DNA of 64,000 nucleotides, taken from positions 1-64,000 of the forward strand of contig JAFREE010000055.1 in the NCBI GenBank assembly GCA_019400425.1, given 5' to 3'. Made by a program: the position numbers and the translations under genes. Below the pieces are notes generated by a model. It made no database searches. It was not told the origin of the DNA and saw nothing but the letters and a program-made list of their open reading frames with translations. Below, piece after piece: positions 12,107 through 22,778 of the stretch (position 1 is its first letter; every line of letters starts with the position of its first letter). The stretch is from Hymenochaete sp. R1 (Eukaryota > Basidiomycota > Agaricomycetes > Hymenochaetales > Hymenochaetaceae).

Positions 12107-13412
12107 GAGGAATGGAAGAAAAATAGAGAGCAGTAAGGACGAGTTTCACCGACACATCATGGTTATCGTCGATGATTGCTCGGGTTGGTGGATGAGTGAA
12201 GAGAGTTGTTCTCTGTAGGTTAAATAATTCGGACTCGAAATCGTTGAATGGAAGAAGATGAGATGAGAAGAAATGAAACAAAAGCGCGGTAAGACATTCT
12301 CACGATACGGGCAAACCGTATATCGAAAATACCTGTACCTGCACCTGCAACAAATAAGACAGGAGTTAGCCCCTCCTCATACTCCTCCCTTTAGGAGAAC
12401 GATGAGCCGGACCTTGTCCGCCAACTTTGGATGGACAATCTCCGGACTCCGTCCATCATCATCATAAGCAGTCAGTCAGAGTCAGACTTAAAGCAGAAGA
12501 AGGGTTTAAAGAGACCGAGCGTCGCGACATGTGGGCCCTCCAGTGGTCCTCCAACGGTCCCTCAGTGGTCCTCCAGTGACCCCCCAGCGGTCCTCCGACG
12601 ATCCCCAAGCGGTCCTCCATAAAATATTCTGAAAAGTATTCTTAGCAATTTTCTCGAGTTTTTCTTCCAAAGTTTATCTCCTTGCATATTTGAAATCTTA
12701 CAAGGTTTTCTTGATAATCAAAACTCGAAAAGCCGTTGAAACTGTAATTTAAGAGGTATGAAGTAAATTTATTCATAGACAAATTCAAACTATGAAGGCA
12801 AAGGATAGGCTTTGCGCATCTGAGAAAATGTCATCAAATTTTAGGTGAATTTGGATGAGGACTATAGCCTAGAGCTTTTTTAAGAATTTTATAACCGGGG
12901 GCATTTTGGGTACAATCACCTCAAGGCAAGATTATTTTTATCAAAATTTCTGTCAGCCAAAAACGGAAAAATTTACTTAGAATTTTTTACAGATTTGCGA
13001 TACATTTATCGGCATCAGAAATCCTTATTTGTCCGTAGTGTATAGATGGGTTCTGCAAATTACTATCATTTCGCAAATGACGCCAATATTGGACGATGAC
13101 AGCTGGATGAACTGTAGTTCTCTCTGACGACGGCTAAAACGAATCCTCTTGGAAACGACAGATCGCTGCGGACATCAAAACTTGATTCGGTTGCCTGCCT
13201 GGCTTAGTATCACCCCGTCGGCAGGTCGTCGTAATGGAGCTCGCTAATGATTCAAAAACAGTCCCGTCAGCGCTATATTTGGGCTCCGCATACCTACTCG
13301 AGCTCTGTTTTGCTTCTTTCCCTCTTTTCCCCCTCTCTCTTCCACACTCTCCACGCTCTTTACCCCGAATACCCTCCCTTCCGGCCTGCTTTCCTGTACG
13401 CTCCTTTACTAA
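12107..13412. other. AT-rich gap and pyrimidine-rich promoter
   Basis: No gene was recognised. It holds a decayed GC-rich tandem repeat (about 12530-12618), then about 500 bp of AT-rich DNA. A long pyrimidine tract (about 13310-13365, CCCTCTTTTCCCCCTCTCTC) ends ~50 bp before the CAP-protein ATG and probably belongs to that gene's core promoter or 5' leader, as is common in fungi. Confidence 0.5.
12530..12618 (+). repeat. Degenerate ~12-nt tandem repeat (GGTCCTCCA)
   Basis: About seven imperfect units built on a G-T-G-G-T-C-C-T-C-C core, spaced roughly 11-15 nt apart, for example CAGTGGTCCTCC, CAACGGTCC, CAGCGGTCCTCC and AAGCGGTCCTCC. The unit variation suggests an old minisatellite. It lies in non-coding DNA between the Hsp70 pseudogene and the CAP-protein gene. 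Confidence 0.7.
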
Positions 13413-14585
13413 ATGAAACCATCTCATGGCTTTCTCGCAACTGGTGTTGCTTACGCTCTCTTAACGGCGACGACTCTCGCTTCTGCTCATGATAGTTCAT
13501 GGAGGCGTCAAGGATGGTATTGGGGCCCAAACCAAGGAAACTGGAATAATAGTGTGTACCCTCCTTAGTTCACTTTCGAAATACCTGATAACAGTACCGC
13601 AGAGCATCAAGGATTTCCTCATACCGTGATGTCGAGCTCTGGCGCTGATTCCCTCACCTCTTCGGCTAATATTCTGTCGTCTGGTGGAGGTACGTCGCCA
13701 GACCAGCCATCACAGACGTCTGAACCTCAGCCTACCGTAGGTGATTCATCTGAGGCTTCGAGTGCAACAGTGAATCCTACCGGTTCGCAAGAGTCATCAG
13801 CGTCGTCTTCGTCTTTGAACTCAACCTCAGATTCCACAGATTCTACCAGCTCGATAATCGAGTCGACTGTGACTGGTACCACCGACGGAGGTGCATCGCC
13901 GACGGGCGCTTCGTCGTCTTCCTGGAGCTCGTCGAGCTCGTATGAAGTCTCGTATTCATCGGATGACTCGTCTTCAAGCTCACCTTCAAGTTCCCCGACC
14001 GAATCGAGCTCTTCATCCGCTTCGTCTCCCTCAACATCCGACACTTCATCTGGATCTGGCCAGGGAGATCAACAGGCTTGGGTGGCGGCACATAACGATA
14101 TCAGATCTAAATACGGTGCTGACGCCCTGACATGGTCGGACTCACTCGCGTCGACAGCCCAGAACTGGGCTAATAACTGCAAGTTCCAGCATTCTGGTGG
14201 AAACGATGGAGAGAACTTGTATGCTGGTTCTGGTTCACAGTCGCCTCAGAATGCCGTCAACAGTTGGTCGGGCGAGGCATGTAAGTGGTCATATTTCACA
14301 AGATAGCACACATAAATTAACAAGCCGTCACTTAGCATCCTACAACCCGAGTGCACCCGACCCATCTCATTTCACGCAGATCGTCTGGAAAGGTACGAAA
14401 GAAGTTGGATGCGCTGTCACCCAATGCGATGGCATGCTCGGTGCACAATACGGAGAATCCAGCTACTACGTCTGTGAATACAGTCCCCAGGGCAATGTCA
14501 TCGGCCAATTTGCGTGCGTTTCAAAGCGTTCTTTGCTCTGTGACCATACTGATTACTTTATTTTAGTCAAAATGTGCAAGCTTAG
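13413..14585 (+). CDS. Secreted CAP/SCP (PR-1-like) protein
   Basis: Predicted extracellular protein of the CAP superfamily (PR-1, yeast Pry proteins), some of which bind sterols and lipids. Four exons fit: 13413-13555, 13595-14280, 14336-14513 and 14567-14585, all joining in frame for 341 aa. Residues 1-~26 form a signal peptide (LATGVAYALLTATTLASA). A ~150-residue Ser/Thr/Asp-rich linker follows, probably O-glycosylated. The C-terminal CAP domain shows WVAAHNDIRSKYGADALTW, NWANNCKFQHSGG with GENLYAG, HFTQIVWKGTKEVGCAV and YYVCEYSPQGN, covering the usual CAP1-CAP4 motifs with both conserved His and the acidic ligands. The last coding exon is only 19 nt. The first intron (39 nt) is unusually short and is the least certain join. 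Confidence 0.85.
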
Positions 14586-15045
14586 AAAAGTCGAAGGCTG
14601 GAAGCGCAGGACGCCACTATTGACAAAATACTACCACTGGCTGGTCGTTGGGGAATAGACAGTAGCTGCGAGCGGCTTGATTCGTGTGATGGCTAAAATG
14701 CCATTGCCTATACCATCTTCTTAACCCCACTGTACAGTTTTGCTTCTTTAGCTATTCTTTACTTGCCTCGAGAATATACTGTATGAGATTTGCCATTGAA
14801 TGTTGAATGTTCTGTTCCTGAGACGATAAGGTTAACTTAATTGGGTAAACTTAAGCTGAAGTTAAGCAGGGTCCTATATCGGTCACGTGCCGCTCACGGT
14901 TCTGTTCGTGGCAACTTCGTGCGTCCAAAGTTCGTACGCGTTTTGTGCAGCCGCCAAGTCACCTTCCAGCCAACGACCTGTTTAATTATCTAAATAAAAA
15001 CATCAAAGGTAAGCATACTATTTTCTGTGCTTATGAATATTCCAA
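14586..15045. other. Spacer between CAP gene and haspin
   Basis: A 460-bp tandem spacer holding the 3' end of the CAP gene and the promoter of the kinase gene. No other gene or repeat was seen. Confidence 0.5.
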
Positions 15046-17793
15046 ATGAGTCTTCAGTGTGCTACTATGTATCAATCCCGCACCAAGAAGGTTGTATCGT
15101 ATGGGAGACGAGGAACACGAGTTATAACTATATCCGATAGATCACGTCTAACGCCAGAGTCGCCTACTTCTTCATCTGCACCGAAAAAGGAGGAAGATGA
15201 TGAAGACTCATCCTCGTCCAGCGACTTACCGCCTACGATATCTCTTCCTAGGCAAGCAGCCGCACGACCGAAGTCCAGTAGCCGTACCCTGACGTCTTCG
15301 AAGAAACCTTACGACAAAGGGAAATGTTCCAAAGGCACCACTCATCGTTATCCATTGGCCTCGTATCAAGCCAACGTCCCGGCCTCACCTGCAGTACCCC
15401 CTAAAAACTATAACGCACGGAGGAGCATAGTCGTACCATCGACGTTGAAGGCCACCGACTTTCCGCTCTACGTCGATGTAACTGATGCCCGAGACGTCAA
15501 AGCTGGTCCTTCGTCGGCTAAACCTCGTCCTAGATTGAACAATGAGCTGGCAGAGCCTAGCAATAAAGTACGGATGCCAAATAGTCGTAGCTCCATGCAT
15601 AGTCGAGGGGCACTCGGGTCGACGTTATCCGAGGACGGAGGTGATGATGATGACTACGTCCCTTCAGAGCCGGAATATCTCAAGAACAAGCCCAGGATAA
15701 TCAAGAAACAGCTTTTGTTCAAGTCCGCGAATCACGAATCCGTTAAAACCGACAGCTACCCACAAACAAAGGTCCCTAAATCAATGGAGAGTAATGATTC
15801 TTCGGATTCCACGGACGGGGTCATCGTTCGAAAGCCCAAAACGTCAAAACGATCTGGAAGGGTGCTTGTAATAACTGACTCGGAATCTGAGGGTCCGCAA
15901 CGCCTCTCTTCCACCAAAAATACAACACGTTCAACTGAGCCGGGCTATACGAAGAAACCTTCTGCGAACGAGCCACGCAGGAGCCTCGCATTGAAAGTCC
16001 CGAGTGCTCCCCGTCACCTGGCACCATCAGCTCCTTCTGTAACTAGCTCGAATAATTTTCCCAGCCCAGCTCGGCGGAAACAAAATCCGGTTGGGAAGGG
16101 CTTTCTCTCTCCTAATGTCCGCCAAGTTGCGCCTTCTACTCGTCATGTGTGGGCGAAAATTGCGTCGCCTTACCGGTCCAGCAGGCGTTCCATAGAAATC
16201 CTGGACGTCGACAGCGATGATTCATTATCAATGGATGAGGAGCTGCAACTAGCTTTCAAGGTTGCTGAACTCCATCTGAACAAGCCGCAACCTAAATCCA
16301 AGACACATTCACGAGTGAGCAACACGGCGAAAGGAAAGGTGTCATCTCGGATGGTTCCATCTACCTCAACTCATAAACCAACTCAATCATTTCTCCGGCC
16401 TTTGTTGTCAGAATGCGGCCAGGTCTCACCGTTCGACTTCTCCACGTTCATTGAGACGATCCCTTCTGAACTCCTCTTCTGCAACATCGACCAAGCCCCG
16501 TTCGCAAATCACTCGAAGGAGCCAATGGCAAACTTCTCGAAGGTCGGCGAGGCATCGTACTCTGAGGTCTTTGGAATAGGGAATGTCGTTCTTAAAATCA
16601 TACCGCTTCTTGACAAAGACAGCAGGCTTCATGAAACTTGGACCGCTAAGTCTGAACCTCCGTCTGTCAGCGAAGCAAATGATGTACTGCGAGAGATATT
16701 TGTAACCAGAATCATGGGAGAAACATGTAAAGGCTTCATAAAGCTCATCAAGGCGCATATTGTGCAAGGAAAGTATCCCGACTTGCTGCTTTCTTTATGG
16801 GACCAATACGAAAGGAAATTTGGCTCGGAAAGTGTGCGGCCCGGTACGCTATTTTGTTCATGTCCTATTTTCTGTCAGTCACTTATTTGCTCTCATTCCA
16901 GACCACTTTACTGAAAAGCAAACTTATGCTGTGATTATCCTGCCCAACGGCGGTCCCGATCTGGAGACTTTCTCTTTTCGCTCGCCTAGTTCGCGAAGTG
17001 ACTTGGGCTGGCAACAGGCATGTAGCATATTTTGGCAGGTTGCTCGTAGTCTTGCAACAGCTGAAGACCTGATGCATTTCGAGGTGAGGTTTTGAATTTA
17101 CCAAAGCTCTTTCAGAAGACTTAGATTCACGTACAGCATCGAGACCTGCACTGGGGACAGATCCTTGTGCGTCACACCAAAGGACCTCCTCGGCTTTCCA
17201 TGCCTGCGCACAAGCGATTCGTTCCTATGGATGATGCATGCCACGGTGTCCGGTCAACTATAATCGATCTAGGTCTCGCTCGTCTAGAGAAAGGGAGGAG
17301 CGACTCGTTCTGGACCCAATTTGATGATGAGATTTTTGAAGGCGAAGGTGATTACCAATACGACGTATACAGAATGATGCGCCATTGGAACGAGAACGAG
17401 TGGGATTCGTATAGACCTTTGACAAACGTTATGGTGAGTCCTTCCTTGCAGTAGTTGAGAAGGGATTATTTGAACGTTTGCGTGTAGTGGTTGCACTACC
17501 TGCTTGACAAGCTGCTCAACCATAAACAACTTCGAGCGCCGAGTGAAACCGGACATGGGCGATCACGCAAGAGTGTTGCACCGAAAGCGGCTCTGGGTCT
17601 TTCTGATGGAGACAGGGCAGCGCATGAATGCCTGAAAGAGCTTGATGCTCTTCTTTGGGAATCTATCGCAGATGTAGCACGACAAGTGGGTGTGAAGGGT
17701 AGGAAACGTAGCATATTTAAGGATGTAGAAGATCGAGTTGAGAGCGCTCGTGATGTTGTCAAGCTTGGAAAGGAACGCAAATGGATCCAGTAG
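15046..17793 (+). CDS. hrk1: Haspin-like histone H3 kinase
   Basis: Atypical Ser/Thr kinase of the haspin family, which phosphorylates histone H3 Thr3 at mitosis to recruit the chromosomal passenger complex. Four exons, 15046-16843, 16902-17083, 17137-17433 and 17488-17793, give 860 aa with consistent phase. The first ~450 residues are disordered, Ser/Lys-rich and acidic in patches. The kinase domain follows: glycine-rich loop GEASYSEVFG, Lys in VVLKIIPL, a haspin-specific insert with EIFVTRIM and HIVQGKYPDLLL-LWDQY, hinge ILPNGG, catalytic loop HRDLHWGQILV, and IIDLGLAR in place of a normal DFG segment, as in other haspins. The metal-binding Asn of the catalytic loop appears as Gln. The start could instead be the ATG at 15067, which gives a shorter N-terminus. 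The Copia element lies 113 bp after the stop codon. Confidence 0.9.
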
Positions 17794-17901
17794 CCTCTAT
17801 CTTTGACCTTGTAGTGTCTCATGCATGTTCTGTTTAATTTTGTATCAGGAAATACCCTTCTTTTTCTCAATCGAAGTTCAATACCTGAGGAACTTCGTTC
17901 G

Positions 17902-17906
17902 ATTGC
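17902..17906 (+). repeat. Target-site duplication, left copy (ATTGC)
   Basis: Five-base ATTGC directly before the 5' LTR; the same five bases follow the 3' LTR at 23076-23080. A 5-bp duplication is the usual signature of Copia integrase. Confidence 0.95.
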
Positions 17907-18205
17907 TGTTGACTGAGCAGGAAGAGGTTCGAAGCGGACACTTATAGAATTATTTTATTACTTTATTTTATTTCTGTCAGCCACGGTCACATGACGGTGT
18001 GCGTTCATAAAGTCTGCCACAGTTCCACTGTTCGCACCTCAGCAGTTACCATCACTATCTATAAGGTTTCCGCTGAGGTGAGGACAGTTTTCTATTCCTA
18101 CGCATACATTCATTTACACACATACTTGTATCTAGCACGCATTCTTCAGGTATAGAGCAGTTACCATCACTATCTATAAGGTTTCCGCTGAGCACGCATT
18201 CTTCA
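17907..18205 (+). repeat. 5' LTR of Copia element
   Basis: Begins TGTTGACTGAGC and ends GCATTCTTCA (TG...CA). It contains an AT-rich stretch (TTATTTTATTACTTTATTTT) that may act as promoter or polyadenylation signal. A 37-bp block is duplicated within it at 18041-18077 and 18156-18192, and the terminal 15-mer AGCACGCATTCTTCA also occurs at 18134-18148. Confidence 0.95.
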
Positions 18206-18217
18206 GGTTATGAGCCT
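18206..18217 (+). promoter_or_regulatory. Candidate primer-binding site
   Basis: GGTTATGAGCCT directly follows the 5' LTR, where minus-strand priming by a host tRNA or tRNA fragment starts. The matching tRNA cannot be named from the window. Confidence 0.5.
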
Positions 18218-18288
18218 TGTCTGAGGACCATCTCAGACGACGTTTCCTTTTGCCGAGCCAGCTAGACAACATATCCTACACTGCCATC

Positions 18289-21200
18289 ATGGTTAATACA
18301 AAATCACAGTTAGCTAAACAGAATGCGAATGCCACCGAATCGAATGACACCGAATCAACACTTCCAGCCACGATACCGTCAGCCTCAGTGGCACCGATCA
18401 TTGAACATGAACTACAAACGCAGAACGATCCAAGAGATTTTGACAGCGAAGAGGTAGATTCTTATGACCCTGATGGAACTCCCGGTGAGATACCTACTGC
18501 TCGTGATCTCCCTACTGCTCTTCGTCGCACTCGACTGCGGGTGGCACCCACCCACGCATCTCGCTCTCGATCTCCACTCGCTATGTATCGAGCTCGACCA
18601 TTCCAACCACCGCAGGAGCGTCTTCGTTCTGACGGCAAAAATTTCAAATCATGGAAATTACTTATGGAACGAGCTCTGCGTCCTTGGAAAGAATTGTTGT
18701 ACGCCGAACTGTCGGAAGACCAACTCGAGTCTAATGAATTGGACGGAATGGACTGGGAGCTTCAACAGAACATTCTCAATAGCATTGAAATGTCCATTCT
18801 TGACACACTTCCCGACTTCAACACCGCTAGTGATCTCTGGTACTCTCTGTGCGACCATTTTGAAGAGCAATATGACTTGGAATCGGCGAACTATGCCTTA
18901 CACTCAACGTTCATTGGACCGAAAGAGACGATCAAGTTACACCTCGAAAAGATGAACGGGCTGTTGGCCTCTTACAAGCAGGCCGGAGGAACCATCTCGG
19001 AAAATCATTGGTTGCGGGTTCTGAAGAACTCTCTGTCGTCTAGTCCTCGAAGAGATGTTCGAGTTGATGTTAAAAGATCAGAACACACAAATGTGACGGA
19101 ATTTTCAAAGTACATTCTGGTTTTAGATGACCCTCGAACCACGACAGCAGAATCTAACCCAACTCTCTCCGCAAATCAACCCCGATCCATGCAACAAAAA
19201 TCGATGCCGAACCTCCGAAACTGCGAAAACTGCCAAGGGAAGAACCACAATACTTCTCAATGCAGGTCTCGTGGTGGCGCGATGGAAACTAAATGTGTAA
19301 ACTGCAATAAATTCGGTCATACCATTGAGAACTGTTACAGTGACGGAGGTGGTGCAGTTAACCGACGCCCATCCAACTTCGTATCGCGAATCAACACTCC
19401 TAATCCTTCGGCCAACGTCGCAACGATTGCAGGGCCAAAATCGAGTAGCTCGGATGATTTGATGGGAAGATACAAGTTGCTGGAGGCGAGGTTAGCGATG
19501 GCAGAACAGAAGCTGAAAGAGACCGAACACGTACCCCAAGCATTCACGGCCTCCACTTCCAAGGAGTGTCCCGTGTCCAAATCGGTCGGTACTCTTGGCG
19601 TATCGTTCATCTGTGATGGGGGGGCGAGTCAGCATATGGTAAAGTCCAAGGAGCTTTTCCAAACCTTTGAACCTTGTCACCAGATCCTATCGTGCGCCAA
19701 CCCGAATGCTCCCTTGTATGCAGAGGGACGGGGATCAATCATGGGTCGCGCCATGAACGGATCCACTTGGACACCGATACGACTGGACAATGTGCTTTAC
19801 GTTCCTTCTCTTTCGAGAAACCTGTTTTCTATGGGCGCTGCGATCGATCACGGAGCGAAATTTGATTTCGATCCTCACGCGTTCACTATGAGTCTAAATG
19901 GCGTTGTTGTCGCAACTGGATTCCGTGCGAATGACAAGCTGTACTGGTTCACGATTTCGACGGAATTCAAAGAACGATCAGTGATGACATGTTCAGAAGA
20001 AAAAACGATGTCACTTCATGATCTTCATCGCAAAGCTGCCCACATTAATGTCGAATATGTGAAGGAAGCCATTCGACTTCATAGAGTTCGGGGCGTAACA
20101 ATCACGGAGTCCAAGAGGAACGCATGTACTCCATGTATGCTCACCAAAATGACGAAGTTACCCTCAAAACCTCGCGAATCCATCGTTACGCAAATTGGTG
20201 AAATAATCCACGCGGACATCCTATTCGCCGAAGTTCCTTCCCTCCGTCAACAGTTTAAGATGGCGGTCGTATTTCTCGATCAATACTCGAACTTTGTTTG
20301 GGTACATCCAATCAGCAGCAAAGATGCGGATACAATAGCCAATCTATGGACTCACCTCACTATCTTTGTCCACACTCAATGCGGAGTTAAAGTTCGAGCT
20401 CTTCAGACCGACAATGGAACTGAATTCGTCAATGCCACGATGTCCCGTATCAACGCATCCAATGGAATTGTTCATCGCCGAACCGTCCCTCACGCCCATG
20501 AACAAAACGGTCGAATTGAACGTACCATTCGATCCATTAAGGATGGAATTCGTGTCAACTTGAAACCATATGGTTTACACGAAAACCTGTGGGTCGACGC
20601 CGCGCTGTTCTTTGTCCATTGTCGCAATCGCATCTACGGCTCTCCCTTTCATAAGGTTTCACCTTTTGAAGCCGTATACAACCGCAAACCCGATATATCG
20701 TACTTCATCGAATTCGGAACTCCGGTGTTTGCGTTTGTCCATGAAGAAAAGAGAAACAAGTTGGAAGATAGGAGTGTGGAAGGAAGAGTAATAGGTTACA
20801 GGGAAGACGCGGCATACAAGATACTGGCGTCACACAATCAGGTGACATACTCGCGTGACATTCGGGTTAACACGCTTCTCGTGGACAAGCGTCTCAATGA
20901 GCACACGGACTTCCTTCGTTCCTCTGTGTCGTCCAATGGCAACTCAACTTCCAATGACAACCCAACCTCAATCTTACACGAAGTATCTCCAGCTTCCGAC
21001 GTATCTCCAGCTTCCGACATAAAACCCAGTCAATCTCCGCGCCGTTCCACTCGAGTTCCGATTCCTTCAACGAAACTTAAGGAGTCTCTGTTGCAAGCAA
21101 ATACGACTGGCGATGTCGAACTAGCCTGGGATCCAAGTATCGATTCCGTATCAGCTCTGACTGCCTCTGGCAATCCTCGAACGTTGAAGGAGGCCTTGGA

Positions 21201-22761
21201 AGGTCCGGAAGCGGAGGAATGGTGGAAAGCAGCGTGCGAAGAGATGGCAAACTTTGAGGACAACGAGGTCTTTGACTTTCGTGAGCGAATTCCTGGTGAG
21301 CGAGTTCTTCCGGGGCTGTGTCTTTTTGGCAAGAAACCAAACGATGAAGGCGGACATCGTTTCAAGATGCATTTTGTCGTGAGGGGTGATCTTCAGGTCC
21401 CTGGACGTGACTTCGAAGACACATTCGCTCTTGCTGGCGACTACGTCACTTACAAACTGGTCGCGGCCATTTCAGTCGAACACAACAACTCGTTGAAAGC
21501 CTTGGACATAAAGGCTGCATTTTTGCAATCCGACCCAGACCGCCCGAACATTGTAGTTCAGGTGCCAAGTTTCTTTGCGCCCAAGCACCTCAATCGGCCT
21601 GTGGCAATACTCAACCGCTCACTATATGGCTTGCGTCAAGCTCCGCGCCAGTTTCGCGCGAAACTCATAGAGAAGTTGCTACAAGAAGGATATAAACCAC
21701 TAATAACGGCTCCTTGTCTCTTTGTCAAGCTCTCCGCCGAGGGGGAGATTCTGGCAACGTTTTGGGTGGACGACGGAATGGCTTCGACAAAGGATGCAGG
21801 GGGAGTGTTGGAAGGTGAAAGGATGGGACGGGTGTTTTTGGAGGACGTTGCGAAAGGATTCAGGTACAAGGAAAAAGATGTGACGAAAAGTACAACGGTA
21901 CTGGGGATGACGATGAAATGGGAAAAGGGAATGATGAAGATATCGGTGGAAAGCAAGATCGAACAACTTGCGAAGGAGTTCGGTTTGGATAACGCTAACC
22001 CATGCACTACGCCGATGACGACTGACACCTTAAAGAACTTTGATGCTGAATCGAAGGTCAATTCACCAGAAACGACAACACAATCCGACTTTGCTTACGC
22101 ACGCGCAGTAGGAGCACTTCTGTGGATTTCAGTAGTCGCCCGACCCGACATAGCTTTTGCCGTCAACGTCTTGACAAGGTATACGGCGGAACCTCGTCAA
22201 GTACACATCACTGCGGCTAAACGAGTCATACGATACCTTCTAGGAACGAAGGGACTGGGCTTAACGTACAAGCGTTCAATAGACGGAAATACGGCACCTC
22301 TTGCATATTCCGACTCAGATTGGGGTGGAGATTACCGGGATGGTAAATCCACGACCGGTTACGTGATTATCTTGAACGGTGCAGCCGTTGCATGGAGATC
22401 AGTAAAACAGGGAGTGGTCGCCAAGTCTACCGCAGAAGCAGAGTACATCGCAGGATCAGCATGCGCGTCGGAAACATTGTGGTTTCGAAACGTGTTCCTT
22501 GAACTAGGACGAATCAAAGAAACAACACCCCTGACCATATACATCGATAACGAGTCGGCCATATGCATGGCGTCAAACGATGCGCACCTTTCTCGATGCA
22601 AGGGTGTTAACATTCCTGTTCACCATATCAAGGATCACGTCCGCCAGAAACACATTCAACTTCAGAGGATCAAAAGCGAAGACAATCCGGCCGACATTCT
22701 CACAAAGGCGTTACCATTCGCAACCCATATCAAATGCGTTAAAGGACTAGGTCTGGCATAA
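18289..22761 (+). CDS. Copia gag-pol polyprotein
   Basis: One uninterrupted frame of 1490 aa from the ATG at 18289. Order of parts: Gag-like region with a UBN2/retrotran_gag-type core; two CCHC zinc knuckles (CENCQGKNHNTSQC and CVNCNKFGHTIENC); aspartic protease with ICDGGASQHM where Copia proteins usually read D-S/T-G; GAG-pre-integrase HHCC zinc site (HDLHRKAAHIN with CTPCM); integrase DDE core with HADIL, QTDNGTEF and NGRIERTIRSI; reverse transcriptase with LDIKAAFLQ, LYGLRQAPRQF and FWVDDGM, a variant of the YVDD box; RNase H with YSDSDWGGD, KSTTGY, STAEAEYIA and YIDNESA. No frameshift separates gag from pol, as in many Copia elements. It looks capable of expression apart from the altered protease triplet. 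Confidence 0.95.
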   Translation: MVNTKSQLAKQNANATESNDTESTLPATIPSASVAPIIEHELQTQNDPRDFDSEEVDSYDPDGTPGEIPTARDLPTALRRTRLRVAPTHASRSRSPLAMYRARPFQPPQERLRSDGKNFKSWKLLMERALRPWKELLYAELSEDQLESNELDGMDWELQQNILNSIEMSILDTLPDFNTASDLWYSLCDHFEEQYDLESANYALHSTFIGPKETIKLHLEKMNGLLASYKQAGGTISENHWLRVLKNSLSSSPRRDVRVDVKRSEHTNVTEFSKYILVLDDPRTTTAESNPTLSANQPRSMQQKSMPNLRNCENCQGKNHNTSQCRSRGGAMETKCVNCNKFGHTIENCYSDGGGAVNRRPSNFVSRINTPNPSANVATIAGPKSSSSDDLMGRYKLLEARLAMAEQKLKETEHVPQAFTASTSKECPVSKSVGTLGVSFICDGGASQHMVKSKELFQTFEPCHQILSCANPNAPLYAEGRGSIMGRAMNGSTWTPIRLDNVLYVPSLSRNLFSMGAAIDHGAKFDFDPHAFTMSLNGVVVATGFRANDKLYWFTISTEFKERSVMTCSEEKTMSLHDLHRKAAHINVEYVKEAIRLHRVRGVTITESKRNACTPCMLTKMTKLPSKPRESIVTQIGEIIHADILFAEVPSLRQQFKMAVVFLDQYSNFVWVHPISSKDADTIANLWTHLTIFVHTQCGVKVRALQTDNGTEFVNATMSRINASNGIVHRRTVPHAHEQNGRIERTIRSIKDGIRVNLKPYGLHENLWVDAALFFVHCRNRIYGSPFHKVSPFEAVYNRKPDISYFIEFGTPVFAFVHEEKRNKLEDRSVEGRVIGYREDAAYKILASHNQVTYSRDIRVNTLLVDKRLNEHTDFLRSSVSSNGNSTSNDNPTSILHEVSPASDVSPASDIKPSQSPRRSTRVPIPSTKLKESLLQANTTGDVELAWDPSIDSVSALTASGNPRTLKEALEGPEAEEWWKAACEEMANFEDNEVFDFRERIPGERVLPGLCLFGKKPNDEGGHRFKMHFVVRGDLQVPGRDFEDTFALAGDYVTYKLVAAISVEHNNSLKALDIKAAFLQSDPDRPNIVVQVPSFFAPKHLNRPVAILNRSLYGLRQAPRQFRAKLIEKLLQEGYKPLITAPCLFVKLSAEGEILATFWVDDGMASTKDAGGVLEGERMGRVFLEDVAKGFRYKEKDVTKSTTVLGMTMKWEKGMMKISVESKIEQLAKEFGLDNANPCTTPMTTDTLKNFDAESKVNSPETTTQSDFAYARAVGALLWISVVARPDIAFAVNVLTRYTAEPRQVHITAAKRVIRYLLGTKGLGLTYKRSIDGNTAPLAYSDSDWGGDYRDGKSTTGYVIILNGAAVAWRSVKQGVVAKSTAEAEYIAGSACASETLWFRNVFLELGRIKETTPLTIYIDNESAICMASNDAHLSRCKGVNIPVHHIKDHVRQKHIQLQRIKSEDNPADILTKALPFATHIKCVKGLGLA

Positions 22762-22769
22762 GTCCGTTC

Positions 22770-22778
22770 GAGGGGGAG
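22770..22778 (+). promoter_or_regulatory. Polypurine tract
   Basis: GAGGGGGAG lies immediately before the 3' LTR and is the expected primer for plus-strand DNA synthesis. Confidence 0.9.

Noticed and set aside
12530..12618. Possible CRISPR-like array
   Set aside because: Units are ~12 nt, degenerate and without distinct spacers, in a eukaryotic genome; a decayed minisatellite fits better.
13727..14044. Minus-strand acidic frame opposite the CAP protein Ser-rich linker
   Set aside because: It is the mirror of a repetitive TCx/TCG-rich coding stretch; no domain, start context or splice logic supports it.
18217..18288. Copia polyprotein start upstream of 18289
   Set aside because: The frame is open to 18217 but begins with TTG; the first in-frame ATG is 18289 and gives a normal Gag N-terminus.
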